Positions 53,404 through 62,923 of a DNA stretch of 64,000 nucleotides are shown here, piece after piece. The translations under genes were made by a program, and so were the position numbers. Origin of the DNA: Verrucomicrobiales bacterium (GTDB lineage Bacteria; Verrucomicrobiota; Verrucomicrobiia; Limisphaerales; UBA11320); NCBI GenBank assembly GCA_016793885.1, contig JAEUHE010000149.1:1-64000 (forward strand). Reading direction: 5' to 3'. The notes below the pieces were generated by a model that saw nothing but the letters and a program-made list of their open reading frames with translations, had not been told where the DNA came from and did no database searches. How positions within the stretch are numbered: the first letter of the stretch is position 1; every line of letters begins with the position of its first letter.

Positions 53404-54215
53404 ATGCTAATTTTTCCCTCCAACTCACTGATTGCTCTACCCACGGTGCCAAAATCAATCTGATCGGTATGCTTGACGAATCCAGCCAACAAACACTTGT
53501 CGCAGAGCGCGTTGACCAATCGCGGAATCCCCTTGGAGTAATGGTAAAGCCGCCAAATTGCGGGGCCGGTGAAAGTAGGAGTGCCCTTGGCTCCGGATAC
53601 CGTCAGTCGATGTTGCACATACTGCCGAATCTCTTGACGACTGAGGGGAGTGAGATGGTAGCGAATCGTGATCCGCTGACGGAGTTGACGGAGCGAGTGA
53701 TCTTCCAGACGGTCGCGCAATTCAGGTTGGCCCATTAGGACAATCTGAAGCAACTTGCGATCATTGGTCTCCAGATTTGAGAGCAGGCGGATCTGCTCCA
53801 ATGACTCGTTGCTCAGGTTCTGCGCCTCATCAATGATCAGCAGCACCTCCCGCTCCTTCTGCGCCTCAGAAAGCAAAAAGCGATTGATCTCCGCCAGAAC
53901 TTCCAAGCGGGTGGCACCCTTGACTTCAAGCCCGAATTCCGTCGCAACCGCCCGCAGAAGCTCGTCGTTGTTTAGCACCGGGTTCAATATCAGCGCAGTG
54001 GAGAAATTTTTGCCGAGCTCTTCCAACAATGCTCGGCAGAGAGTGGTCTTGCCAGCTCCCACCTCCCCAGTCAGCTGAACGAACCCTTTGCGTTCCCGAA
54101 TGCCGTAGAGCATGTGGTTGAACGCTTCCCGATGGCGCGCGCTATAGAATAAAAACCGCGGATTAGGTGTAATCGTGAACGGCGGTTCAGTTAGACCATA
54201 GTATTCCAAATACAC
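53400..54215 (-). CDS. ExeA/GspA-like AAA ATPase
   Basis: 271 residues. The N-terminus MYLEYYGLTEPPFTITPNPR and FLFYSARHREAFNHMLYGI are the ExeA hallmark. Walker A GEVGAGKTTL (about 49-58), Walker B VLLIIDEAQNLS (about 123-134) and a sensor segment (LRQRITIRYHLTPLSRQEI). It is shorter than full ExeA, which has a C-terminal membrane and peptidoglycan-binding part, so it matches the cytoplasmic ATPase version common in other phyla. With gspB it likely assists secretin or type IV pilus-like assembly. It starts upstream of gspB and overlaps it by 4 bp. Confidence 0.9.
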   Translation of the reverse strand: MYLEYYGLTEPPFTITPNPRFLFYSARHREAFNHMLYGIRERKGFVQLTGEVGAGKTTLCRALLEELGKNFSTALILNPVLNNDELLRAVATEFGLEVKGATRLEVLAEINRFLLSEAQKEREVLLIIDEAQNLSNESLEQIRLLSNLETNDRKLLQIVLMGQPELRDRLEDHSLRQLRQRITIRYHLTPLSRQEIRQYVQHRLTVSGAKGTPTFTGPAIWRLYHYSKGIPRLVNALCDKCLLAGFVKHTDQIDFGTVGRAISELEGKISI

Positions 54216-54342
54216 ACTGCCTTGGGAGCAAACTACGGGCCGATCTTCGAAACGAGCCTAGAGCGGCATATATTGCCCCCTAGCTGACCGATGCCAACTG
54301 GGATTCGGGCCGCAGGCAGACGTGGCGCAATAGGCCACCCTC

Positions 54343-54370
54343 AAAAAAAAGAACGGCCCCGAAGGGCCGT
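54343..54370 (-). terminator. Intrinsic terminator of the long greA gene
   Basis: ACGGCCC pairs with GGGCCGT around a CGAA loop. On the minus strand it is followed by a T-run (AAAAAAAA at 54343-54350 on the plus strand). It lies 38 bases beyond the stop codon of the gene ending at 54408. Confidence 0.92.
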
Positions 54371-54407
54371 CCCTAAATCTACACTTAACCTATTCTCTAA
54401 TAGAATA

Positions 54408-56228
54408 TTACGCCTTAAAGAACAACTCAATAGACTCCACTTTGAGGGCCCGTTTTTGTCCCTCGAGCTCAAACTCTACCGACTCACCCGGTTTCTTGTT
54501 GAGCAAAGCTTGGGCGACAGGGGTAAGGTAGCTAATAATGTTCTTCTCGGGAGCTGAGTCCCAAGCTCCAAGAATCGTATAGCGCTCCCGCTGGTTGGAA
54601 ATCAGGTTCGAAACGTCGACATGAGTTCCTATGCTGACGATGTCGGATTTTGCGTTGGCAAAATCCGTGCCCCGAGCTCGAATGAGTTGAGCCTCTAGTT
54701 CGGCCTTGCGTCGCATGAGAATCTTCTGCATCTCCTTCGCCGCCTTATACTCATGGTTCTCGCGCAAGTCCCCATAACTTCGAGCAATGGCGATTTCCTT
54801 CGAGTTGGCGGGGATGGTCTTCTGAACGAGTTCGTTGTATTCGAGTTTGCGTCGTTCGAGGCTCTCCCAGGATACCACGAGCCCGTTGTCCTGCTTGGAT
54901 TGCTCGCCAGAGATGAGACTTTGGACCGCCGGGTAGCTCTTGACGATCCGCGCGAGCAAGGAGCGCTTGTCCATGTCGTCGAAGCAGGGCGAGAGTTGAA
55001 GAGCCCGCGTCAAGTCCTTGATCACCTCCAAATCGGCTGAACCGATCAAGTCGACCAGCAACTGCTGATCATCCATGATGTAATCCCGCAAGCGGTTGGA
55101 CTTTTTCTCATTAAACTGGTCGCGCTCGATCGCGGTGAGCATGGCCCGAAACACTTCCGGACCGAGGATGTCCGCGAAGGAGTCTGAGCGCTCCTTGGCC
55201 AACCAGAGAAGCAATTCACTACTGGCGCTGTGGCGACTGATCAGCATCGCCAATGCGTCCTTGAGTTGAGGCATCTTTCCTTCGGAGATCAGCATCGTCG
55301 CACATTCACCGGTCGCCTTTGCGGAGAGGCTGTTCAAGGATCCGAGCAACGCCTCGTGCCAAAGAGTGGGAGCCGAATCACGGAACGACTGCAACGCCCT
55401 CTTGTGCTTCCCAATGGAGATCTGCTCAAAAATTTGAGCAAACTTGATGTCCTGACTCCAAACTGCCGTGGTCTTGATTTCGTCAGCAGACGGGGTCAAC
55501 CCAGCAGCGGCACACAGATCGTCCCGAACGAAGATGCCTTCGAGTGCCACGGAGGGTTGGGTCCGAAGATAGGTCGCAATTTCGCCGTTGAGGGCAGCGA
55601 TCATCTCATTCGCAACCGTGGCCCGATCCGTCAAGTCTGAGAAGCTCTTGAGAGCCTCGTTGCAAGACGTAGTCTTGGCTTTCAAACCTTTGGCCGATCG
55701 GAATTCGGAAAGCAGTCGTTCGGATAGCGCCGTTTCCTGCACTTGATAGATGATGGCGTCAGACTTCTTGGCAGGGATCTGGAAATGCCCATCCTTCTTC
55801 ATTTCTTTCTTCGCAACCTCCCACCATTTGCGCCAATCGTCGGCAATAACGTCAGGCACCAACACCTGTTGGATCTGCTCGAGAGTAGCCCGGCCACTGA
55901 AGCTCTGGATTACCAACTTAATCAAGTCTAGATGATGCAGGGCTGCCATTTGCCGCAACCCCTCAAGATCAGCCGCCTTGCGCGCCAGGATATGGTCCCG
56001 AGGAATGGGGCGAAGAGATTCGGCCGCAAATCCGAGATCCATGTAGTGTCCAGACTTGGTCTGGAAATCGATGGTAAATCTCGAAAAGACCGTATCAATG
56101 GCTTTGATGCGGCCAAACCCCCAACTGCGGTGATGGCAATACCCACTGGTGGTAAGAGCAACCAAGGCCTCGATGTGCTTTACTTCGAGCTTCCCGGCTG
56201 CGGCCAGCTTTTCAAACTCTTCTCTCAT
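54408..56228 (-). CDS. greA: GreA/GreB-type transcription elongation factor with long N-terminal extension
   Basis: 606 residues, against about 158 for standard GreA. The last 165 residues are the Gre part: LEYNELVQKTIPANSKEIA, then the coiled-coil tip ARSYGDLRENHEYKAAKEMQ with the conserved Asp and Glu (near 485 and 488) that stimulate cleavage by RNA polymerase, then the FKBP-like C-terminal domain (VSNLISNQRERYTILGAWDS, KKPGESVEFELEGQKRALKV). The first 430 residues are helical and charged, with no motif I recognise. Chlamydial GreA also has a long N-terminal extension. The cytoplasmic role is rescue of backtracked RNA polymerase; the extra domain may regulate it. A strong terminator follows. 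It is divergent from rsmB. Confidence 0.93.
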   Translation of the reverse strand: MREEFEKLAAAGKLEVKHIEALVALTTSGYCHHRSWGFGRIKAIDTVFSRFTIDFQTKSGHYMDLGFAAESLRPIPRDHILARKAADLEGLRQMAALHHLDLIKLVIQSFSGRATLEQIQQVLVPDVIADDWRKWWEVAKKEMKKDGHFQIPAKKSDAIIYQVQETALSERLLSEFRSAKGLKAKTTSCNEALKSFSDLTDRATVANEMIAALNGEIATYLRTQPSVALEGIFVRDDLCAAAGLTPSADEIKTTAVWSQDIKFAQIFEQISIGKHKRALQSFRDSAPTLWHEALLGSLNSLSAKATGECATMLISEGKMPQLKDALAMLISRHSASSELLLWLAKERSDSFADILGPEVFRAMLTAIERDQFNEKKSNRLRDYIMDDQQLLVDLIGSADLEVIKDLTRALQLSPCFDDMDKRSLLARIVKSYPAVQSLISGEQSKQDNGLVVSWESLERRKLEYNELVQKTIPANSKEIAIARSYGDLRENHEYKAAKEMQKILMRRKAELEAQLIRARGTDFANAKSDIVSIGTHVDVSNLISNQRERYTILGAWDSAPEKNIISYLTPVAQALLNKKPGESVEFELEGQKRALKVESIELFFKA

Positions 56229-56287
56229 AGATTACGGTGCTGAAAATTCGTGAGTCCTGACGTATTTCCCTTTATTAAAGCTTGCGC

Positions 56288-57646
56288 GTGGAAAAACCAA
56301 GACAAATTGCCTTCAGGGTACTTCAGCGCCATGCTGAAAGTGATGAGTATGTCGAAGATGTACTCTCGGCCGAACTGAGAAACAGCCCGCTCGCAGGGAG
56401 CGACCGTGGCCTGACTCATGAACTCGTGTGCGGAGTGGTTCGGCTTCAGCGAGCTCTGGATTGGATGATCGACCGGCGTACCGATGGCAGACCCCAGCAA
56501 CCCATCATCCGCACGATTCTTCGGCTGGGCTTGTACCAGCTTCTATGGCTCGAGCGAGTGCCTCCACATGCCGCAGTGAACGAAACCGTGGAGCTCGCGA
56601 AGGCGCTCAACTTGGGACCCATCGCCGGCTTCATCAACGCTGTAATGCGCGGTGTCGCAGGATCACTGCCTGAGACCAGACTCGCTCTCAAGGAACTCGA
56701 AAGCACAAATCCGGATATCGCCTTCTCCCATCCAGGGTGGTTGTGCCGAAGATGGGAGGAACATTGGGGTCGGGAGAACATGCTCAAACTGATTCAATGG
56801 AATAATTTGCCGCCCCGTATCTACGCCCGATTGAACACCCTGAAGATCACCCAAGCCGCCCTCGAAGAAGCGTGGCGTGATGAGAAAGTGGTTTTTGAGC
56901 GACGCAGCTTCCCTTGGGCCACCAGATTTGTAATTTACGAGCTGATTGAACACCCTCCCATCGCCCACCTGAAGTCGTTTCTAGAGGGGGGTTTTTACAT
57001 TCAGGACCCCAGTACGTTGCTGGCCGTCGAAACCATGGACCCGCAGCCTGGAGAAACCGTGCTCGACCTCTGCGCCGCCCCCGGAGGCAAGACAAGTTTG
57101 ATTGCTCAGCAGATGCAGAACCGCGGGCAAATCATCGCGCAGGACACGCACCGAGCTCGACTTCTGCGATTGCGAGATAACTGTTCAAGGCTGGGCGTAA
57201 GCATCGTCCGAGCATCCTCCAGCACAGGGGTAACTCATCCGGAACTTAGCCTCAGTTTCGATCGCATTCTGGTCGATGCGCCATGCTCCAACACCGGAGT
57301 TACGCGGCGTCGTGTCGACCTCCGCTGGCGCGTCAAAGCTGAGGAGATCTACCGACTTCAATCCACCCAGCAAGAATTGCTCGCCGATGCGGCGGTCCAA
57401 CTCAAGCCAGGGGGATTGCTGGTCTACAGCACCTGCAGCCTTGAGCCAGAGGAGAACCAAGCCGTCAGCAAGTGGTTTGTCTCTCAGCACCAGGACTTTA
57501 GGTGTGTGCAGGAACAACAGCTAAAACCCTTCGAACACGCGGTTGATGGAGCTTTTGTAGCGGCCTTCCGCAAGCGACCCCATCCCGGAACCCATTCCGC
57601 TGTTGACAATATCAGCAGGAGGCCCGATGGTTCATCGGTAAGTTAA
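56288..57646 (+). CDS. rsmB: 16S rRNA m5C967 methyltransferase RsmB
   Basis: 452 residues from the GTG at 56288; a TTG two codons earlier is also possible. The N-terminal NusB-like domain (1-140) has AFRVLQRHAESDEYVEDVLS and VPPHAAVNETVELAKALNLG. The SAM-dependent domain (about 230-440) has VLDLCAAPGGKTSLIAQQMQ, FDRILVDAPCSNTGVTRRR and LVYSTCSLEPEENQAV, with the two cysteines of the RNA m5C methyltransferase mechanism. It methylates C967 of 16S rRNA. It is divergent from greA by about 60 bp. The cys genes begin 16 bp downstream, so readthrough is possible. Confidence 0.95.
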   Translation: MEKPRQIAFRVLQRHAESDEYVEDVLSAELRNSPLAGSDRGLTHELVCGVVRLQRALDWMIDRRTDGRPQQPIIRTILRLGLYQLLWLERVPPHAAVNETVELAKALNLGPIAGFINAVMRGVAGSLPETRLALKELESTNPDIAFSHPGWLCRRWEEHWGRENMLKLIQWNNLPPRIYARLNTLKITQAALEEAWRDEKVVFERRSFPWATRFVIYELIEHPPIAHLKSFLEGGFYIQDPSTLLAVETMDPQPGETVLDLCAAPGGKTSLIAQQMQNRGQIIAQDTHRARLLRLRDNCSRLGVSIVRASSSTGVTHPELSLSFDRILVDAPCSNTGVTRRRVDLRWRVKAEEIYRLQSTQQELLADAAVQLKPGGLLVYSTCSLEPEENQAVSKWFVSQHQDFRCVQEQQLKPFEHAVDGAFVAAFRKRPHPGTHSAVDNISRRPDGSSVS

Positions 57647-57662
57647 TCAAATTACTAATGAT

Positions 57663-59339
57663 ATGAGCGCGTCTTCCGAAGCCAAACTCTCGCACAACGA
57701 GATAATCAAGCAGGCCATCCCTACGCTTGCTGGCAACATTGGCAGTACTTTGGCGGATGCATCTCTGGATCGCTTTTCGGAGGACGACACTCAGTTCCTT
57801 AAGTTCCACGGCATCTACCAACAGGACGACCGGGACAAGCGCAAGACCGGGAAGTTCTTCATGTTCATGATCCGGGGGCGCATTCCGGGTGGTGTGTTGA
57901 ACGCGAACCAATATGGAGTGTTTGACGATTTGGCCAACCAGTATGGCAACTCGACCTTGCGGATCACCTCGCGACAGAGCTTCCAGTTCCATGGCGTCGT
58001 CAAGCAGGGGCTCGGAAAAGTGATGAAGGGCATCAACGAGAGCTTGCTGGACACGCTGGCCGCTTGTGGGGACGTCAATCGTAATGTCATGTCTCCCCCC
58101 ACCCCGGCCACCAATGCACTGGGTGCACAAGTATTGGAAGATGCCCGCCTCGTTTCTCAGGCGCTCCTACCTAAAACCAAGGCGTATCACTCGATCTGGG
58201 TGGAAGGTGTGCAGCTAAACCTAGAGGATCCGGAGAACAAGGAGTTCAGCGATCCTCTCTACGGCAAGACCTATCTGCCGCGCAAATTTAAGGTCGCCTT
58301 CGCCATCCCACCGTTGAACGACACCGACGTGTTGACGAATTGCATGGGGTTCATTGCGATCGAAGAGCACGGGAAGCTGCTCGGCTACAACCTAACCGCT
58401 GGAGGCGGCCTGGGGATGAGCCACGGTAACGCTGAAACGTTCCCGCGGGTAGCCGATGTGATCGGATTCATAACGCCCGAGCAACTGGTCCCGATTTCCA
58501 AAGGCGTGCTCACCGTCCACCGGGATTTCGGCGACCGAACCAACCGCAAACATGCCCGTCTGAAATACGTGCTCGAAGATAAGGGCGTCGAGTGGTTCCG
58601 CAACGAACTCCAGCAGCGCACCGGCATCCAGCTTCAGCCGGCCAAGCCCTTCAGATTCGAGAAGCAGGGGGATCTCTTCGGCTGGCATCCTCAGCAGGAC
58701 GGCGGGCTCTTCCTCGGACTTTACGTGGAAACCGGCCGCATCAAGGACGAGGGGACCTACCAGCTCAAGACTGCATTGCGCAAAATCGTCGACGCCTATA
58801 AGCCCGAAATTCGGCTCACGCCATCCCAAAACATCGTCCTATCGAACCTGAAAGCCACCGACCGCGAGGCGATCACCAAGTTGCTAGCGCAGCACGGCAT
58901 CCCTGTGGACAACCAAGCAACCGCTATCCGGCGGGCCTCCATGGCCTGCCCTGCTCTGCCGACATGCGGATTGGCGCTGGCTGAATCAGAGCGTTATCTC
59001 CCGGGTTTGTTGAGCCGTGTAGAAAGTTTGCTTGCCGAACTCGGGCTGAGCCAACAGGAACTGGTGATCCGCATGACCGGCTGCCCCAACGGCTGCGCTC
59101 GCCCTTATATGGCCGAAATCGGATTCGTGGGCAGGGCTCCGGGCAAATATAACATCCTGCTCGGCGGAAACGAATCAAGCACCCGGCTCAACCGATCCTA
59201 CCGCGACAATGTCAAAGATGCCGATGTGATCCCGGAACTTAGGACAGTTCTGGGTCGCTACGCCAAGGAGCGACAACCGGCCGAGGCTTTCGGCGATTGG
59301 TGTGCTCGCGTGCTTTGGAACGAGACGGCCCAAGCTTGA
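57663..59339 (+). CDS. cysI: Sulfite reductase haemoprotein (CysI)
   Basis: 558 residues. Reduces sulfite to sulfide by six electrons in assimilatory sulfate metabolism. The siroheme/[4Fe-4S] cysteines are C429, C435, C474 and C478 (MACPALPTCGLA and MTGCPNGCARP), the same spacing as in E. coli CysI (434, 440, 479, 483). The N-terminal half has TSRQSFQFHGVVKQG-type substrate residues. No flavoprotein partner (CysJ) is adjacent, so the electron donor might be another reductase or ferredoxin. It leads the cluster, followed by cysH 49 bp later. Confidence 0.96.
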   Translation: MSASSEAKLSHNEIIKQAIPTLAGNIGSTLADASLDRFSEDDTQFLKFHGIYQQDDRDKRKTGKFFMFMIRGRIPGGVLNANQYGVFDDLANQYGNSTLRITSRQSFQFHGVVKQGLGKVMKGINESLLDTLAACGDVNRNVMSPPTPATNALGAQVLEDARLVSQALLPKTKAYHSIWVEGVQLNLEDPENKEFSDPLYGKTYLPRKFKVAFAIPPLNDTDVLTNCMGFIAIEEHGKLLGYNLTAGGGLGMSHGNAETFPRVADVIGFITPEQLVPISKGVLTVHRDFGDRTNRKHARLKYVLEDKGVEWFRNELQQRTGIQLQPAKPFRFEKQGDLFGWHPQQDGGLFLGLYVETGRIKDEGTYQLKTALRKIVDAYKPEIRLTPSQNIVLSNLKATDREAITKLLAQHGIPVDNQATAIRRASMACPALPTCGLALAESERYLPGLLSRVESLLAELGLSQQELVIRMTGCPNGCARPYMAEIGFVGRAPGKYNILLGGNESSTRLNRSYRDNVKDADVIPELRTVLGRYAKERQPAEAFGDWCARVLWNETAQA

Positions 59340-59388
59340 AGGGCAAGCCTCCCCCACACGAAACCTTAGGCTCCGCAGAGTCTCCGCC

Positions 59389-60120
59389 ATGCTCACTGCA
59401 TCCGAAGTCAAACGCCTCAACGAACGGTTCGACGTAGCTCCAACTCAGGAAATCCTGGCTTGGGCTTGGGAAAAGTTCGGCGCGCGCGCCGCTATCGGCA
59501 CGAGTTTTCAGGGGGCTGGGCTCGTGATGATGCACCTGGCCAAGGCCCATGGGCTCCCGTTCCCCGTTTTCACAGTAGATACCAATCTGCTCTTCCCCGA
59601 AACCTACGCTCTCAAGCGCCGGCTAGAGGACTTCTTTGGAGCGCCCATTGAAGGTCTCCAACCCGACCTCACCCTCAAACAGCAGGAGGAAGCTCAAGGG
59701 CCTGAACTCTGGAAACGGAACCCAGACTTGTGCTGCACCATGCGCAAGGTCATGCCCCTGCAAGCTAAGCTCTCGGATCTACACTGCTGGATTACCGGAC
59801 TCCGCCGCCAGCAATCTGCCACCCGATCCGAGATCGGGATCGTCGAGGTCTATGTGTTCGATGAGTCCGAGGGACGAGACATCGTCAAACTCAATCCCAT
59901 GGCCAATTGGAGCCGGGATGCAGTCTGGAAATACCTGCATGAACACGGGATACCCTACAACCCGCTCCACGACCAAGGCTATCGCTCCATCGGATGCCAA
60001 CCCTGCACAGAAAAGTCGGCGGGCGGCGAAAATGAGCGAGCCGGCCGCTGGACCGGCTTCAACAAGGTCGAGTGCGGTATCCACACCTTCCTGCCCAAAA
60101 AGGTCGATTTTCAGATCTGA
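59389..60120 (+). CDS. cysH: APS-type CysH reductase
   Basis: 243 residues from the ATG at 59389. It reduces activated sulfate to sulfite with thioredoxin. The iron-sulfur signature of APS reductases is complete: CC at 115-116 (DLCCTMRK) and CxxC at 203/206 (IGCQPCTEK), with the catalytic Cys229 in KVECGIH. Classic PAPS reductases lack the paired cysteines, so the substrate is likely APS, although some members accept PAPS as well. A longer in-frame start (59302) would overlap cysI and lacks conservation. cysD follows 22 bp later. Confidence 0.94.
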   Translation: MLTASEVKRLNERFDVAPTQEILAWAWEKFGARAAIGTSFQGAGLVMMHLAKAHGLPFPVFTVDTNLLFPETYALKRRLEDFFGAPIEGLQPDLTLKQQEEAQGPELWKRNPDLCCTMRKVMPLQAKLSDLHCWITGLRRQQSATRSEIGIVEVYVFDESEGRDIVKLNPMANWSRDAVWKYLHEHGIPYNPLHDQGYRSIGCQPCTEKSAGGENERAGRWTGFNKVECGIHTFLPKKVDFQI

Positions 60121-60142
60121 AATCTCTTAATCGCGAAACGTC

Positions 60143-60955
60143 ATGGACTACCTGTCTAAACTGGAAAATCAGAGTATTTATATTATGCGGGAGGCCTTCA
60201 ACAAGTTCGAGAACCTGGCCATGCTTTGGAGCATTGGCAAAGACTCGACAGTGTTGCTTTGGCTGGCGCGCAAAGCCTTCTTAGGGCACGTCCCGTTCCC
60301 TCTGGTTCATGTGGACACCACCTATAAGATCCCCTCGATGATCGAGTATCGCGATCGCTTGGCGAAGGAATGGGGACTGCAGCTGATCGTGGGCAAGAAT
60401 GAGGAGGTCCTGAAAACCGGTGTGACCTATCCGAACGGCAAGGCTACCCGTGTCGAATGCTGCGGCACGCTCAAGAAGGACGGACTGAAGCAAGTCCTCG
60501 AGAAACACCACTTCACGGGAGTGATCGTCGGAGTCCGCCGCGACGAGGAGCCAACCCGCGCCAAAGAGCGCTACTTTAGTCCGCGCGACAAGAACATGGA
60601 GTGGAATGTGGAGGACCAGCCGCCCGAGCTGTGGGACCAATTCAAGACTGACTTCGACAAAGACACCCACATTCGGATTCACCCGCTCCTCCACTGGACC
60701 GAGCTGAACATTTGGGAATACATCCAGCGGGAAAACATGCCCATCAGCCCCCTCTACTTCGCGAACGAGAAGGGCGAGCGCTACCGCAGCCTGGGATGCT
60801 ACCCCTGCACCTTCCCGATCAAGTCCAACGCCAAGACGATCAGCGAGATCATCACCGAACTCCGCGGCACCAAGGTCCCCGAGCGTTCGGGTCGGGCTCA
60901 AGACAAGGAAAGCGAGGACGCTTTCGAGAAGTTGCGCCGCGACGGCTACATGTAA
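60143..60955 (+). CDS. cysD: Sulfate adenylyltransferase subunit 2
   Basis: 270 residues. With CysN it makes APS from sulfate and ATP. The N-type ATP pyrophosphatase loop is [20 protein letters not shown] (SIGKDS). Further signatures are [40 protein letters not shown] and [20 protein letters not shown]. Length and motifs are normal for CysD. The gene is separated from cysNC by 17 bp, and both are read from the same strand as cysI and cysH. Confidence 0.97.
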   Translation: MDYLSKLENQSIYIMREAFNKFENLAMLWSIGKDSTVLLWLARKAFLGHVPFPLVHVDTTYKIPSMIEYRDRLAKEWGLQLIVGKNEEVLKTGVTYPNGKATRVECCGTLKKDGLKQVLEKHHFTGVIVGVRRDEEPTRAKERYFSPRDKNMEWNVEDQPPELWDQFKTDFDKDTHIRIHPLLHWTELNIWEYIQRENMPISPLYFANEKGERYRSLGCYPCTFPIKSNAKTISEIITELRGTKVPERSGRAQDKESEDAFEKLRRDGYM

Positions 60956-60972
60956 CCCTGAACTTCCCATCC

Positions 60973-62868
60973 ATGCAGACCTCATCCATCCCCTCAGAGC
61001 AGCTGAAGATCGTGATCGTCGGACACGTCGATCATGGGAAATCAACTTTCGTAGGACGACTCTTTAACGACACTGGATCACTCCCCGAAGGCAAACTGGA
61101 ACAGCTCCAGAAGATTGCCGAACGCCGAGGCGTCCCGTTTGAATGGGCGAACCTGATGGACGCTCTCCAGTCTGAGCGAGATCAGAACATCACCATCGAC
61201 ACGGCACAGATCTGGTTTCAGACCCAGAGACGGCAATACGTCATCATCGACGCTCCGGGCCACAAGGAGTTCCTCAAGAACATGATCACGGGCGCAGCGA
61301 ACGCCGAGGCGGCCCTGCTCTTGATTGATGCCCATGAAGGAGTCCAGGAAAACTCGCGGCGGCACGGATACTTGCTCAATTTGCTCGGCATCCGCCAGAT
61401 CGCGGTGCTCGTGAACAAGATGGACCTGGAGAACTATTCGGAAGAAAAGTTCCGCTCCATCGAAGAAGAATACCGAGTCTGGCTTAAGAGCATCGGAGTC
61501 ACCCCCAAGGTCTTCATCCCGATCGCAGCGAAAATGGGGGACAACATCGCTACTCGCAGCACGAACATGAGCTGGTGGCAGGGCCCCACCGTTCTGGAAG
61601 CTCTCGATCAGTTCAACGTCACCGACCTCCCCGACCACCAACCCCTCCGCTTTCCGATTCAGGACGTCTATCGCTTTGATGATCGCCGGATCCTGGCCGG
61701 GCGCATCGAGGCCGGCCGGATCAAAGTGGGTGACAAGCTGGTTTTCGCGCCCAGCAATAAAACCAGCACGGTCAAAACGATCGAACGCTGGAACTCCCCC
61801 CAAAGCGACTCTGCCAGTGCCGGCGAATCCATCGGCGTTACCCTAACGGAGCAAGTCTTTGTGGAACGCGGTGCTGTCGCAGCCCTGGAGACTGATCCTC
61901 CCTACGAACTGACGCGCTTCAAGGCGCGGCTTTTTTGGCTTGGGAAGCAGCCCTTCCGTCCCGGAAAGACCTACAAGCTAAAACTGGCAACCCAGGAAGC
62001 GGAGTGCACGATCGAGTCCATCGAAACCATCATCGATGCCTCTACCCTAGGAACACTCGACCGTCCAAAGCACGATCGCTACATCGGTCGCCACGAGGTC
62101 GGGGAACTCACCCTTCGCACGAAGCGTCCAATCGCCTTCGACGCTCACGATGAGATCGTGGTCACCGGCCGCTTTGTGATCGTGGACGGTCTGGAAGTCT
62201 CGGGAGGTGGTATTGTCGTCAACGACAACTATCCCCGTCGCACCTCGGATTCCCTGCACAAGAGCCACAACATCTTCTGGAGTCACGGCAAAATCACCAC
62301 CGAGCAGCGCGTCGCGCGCAATGGACATCGAGGTCGCGTGGTGTGGCTGACCGGCCTCTCCGGTTCCGGTAAATCCACCCTCGCCACCGAATTGGAGCGG
62401 GAGCTGTTCATCCAGGGCAAACATGCCTACATCCTCGATGGCGACAACGTACGCCATGGCCTTTGCAAGGATCTGGGATTCTCGCCCGAGGACCGAACGG
62501 AAAATATTCGTCGAGTAGGTGAAGTCGCCAAGCTGATGGCCGATGCCGGCATCATCTGCATTACCGCCTTCATCTCCCCCTATCGCAGCGACCGCGATAT
62601 CGTTCGGAACATCATGAAGCCGGGCGAGTTCGTAGAGATTCACGTGAATGCGCCGTTGGAGATCTGCGAACAGCGCGATCCTAAGGGCCTTTACGCCAAA
62701 GCTCGTGCTAACGAGATCAAGGAGTTCACCGGCATCTCAGCTCCGTACGAGGCCCCGTTGAAGCCCGAAATCGAGCTCTGCACCGACAAACTCAGCGTCG
62801 CCGAGTCCATCTCCAAGGTTCTCGAATACCTACATATGCAGGACGACGATGCCCCTGCAATGATCTAG
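60973..62868 (+). CDS. cysNC: Bifunctional sulfate adenylyltransferase subunit 1 / adenylylsulfate kinase
   Basis: 631 residues from the ATG at 60973. Residues 1-440 are CysN, the GTPase that drives APS synthesis: P-loop GHVDHGKST (17-25), VIIDAPGHKEFLKN, VLVNKMDLENY, then EF-Tu-like barrels. Residues about 450-631 are APS kinase CysC: GLSGSGKSTLATELERELF (about 461-480), LDGDNVRHGLCKDLGF, the active-site FISPYRSDRD and NAPLEICEQRDPKGLYAKAR. It therefore makes PAPS from APS. The switch I wording ERDQNITID replaces the usual EREQGITID. The fusion is a common one. A tRNA gene follows after a promoter-like stretch. Confidence 0.96.
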   Translation: MQTSSIPSEQLKIVIVGHVDHGKSTFVGRLFNDTGSLPEGKLEQLQKIAERRGVPFEWANLMDALQSERDQNITIDTAQIWFQTQRRQYVIIDAPGHKEFLKNMITGAANAEAALLLIDAHEGVQENSRRHGYLLNLLGIRQIAVLVNKMDLENYSEEKFRSIEEEYRVWLKSIGVTPKVFIPIAAKMGDNIATRSTNMSWWQGPTVLEALDQFNVTDLPDHQPLRFPIQDVYRFDDRRILAGRIEAGRIKVGDKLVFAPSNKTSTVKTIERWNSPQSDSASAGESIGVTLTEQVFVERGAVAALETDPPYELTRFKARLFWLGKQPFRPGKTYKLKLATQEAECTIESIETIIDASTLGTLDRPKHDRYIGRHEVGELTLRTKRPIAFDAHDEIVVTGRFVIVDGLEVSGGGIVVNDNYPRRTSDSLHKSHNIFWSHGKITTEQRVARNGHRGRVVWLTGLSGSGKSTLATELERELFIQGKHAYILDGDNVRHGLCKDLGFSPEDRTENIRRVGEVAKLMADAGIICITAFISPYRSDRDIVRNIMKPGEFVEIHVNAPLEICEQRDPKGLYAKARANEIKEFTGISAPYEAPLKPEIELCTDKLSVAESISKVLEYLHMQDDDAPAMI

Positions 62869-62879
62869 AGCATCAAGGG

Positions 62880-62908
62880 TTGACTACGACTCAGGTTTTC
62901 GGTTAAAC
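62880..62908 (+). promoter_or_regulatory. Putative sigma-70 promoter of tRNA-Glu
   Basis: TTGACT at 62880-62885 and TTAAAC at 62903-62908 are spaced by 17 bases and lie about 16 bases before the tRNA. The -35 box matches consensus at five of six bases and the -10 box at three of six. Confidence 0.45.
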
Positions 62909-62923
62909 AAAGAACTTGGCTGT

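Noticed and set aside
57647-57662. SAM or other riboswitch ahead of the sulfate cluster
   Set aside because: Only 16 bases separate rsmB and cysI, too short for a riboswitch; none was seen inside the end of rsmB.
62894-62906. GGTTTTCGGTTAA shared with the tail of the repeat at 40149-40161 as a further element copy
   Set aside because: Only 13 bases match and no arms are present; it overlaps the tRNA promoter region and may be coincidence.
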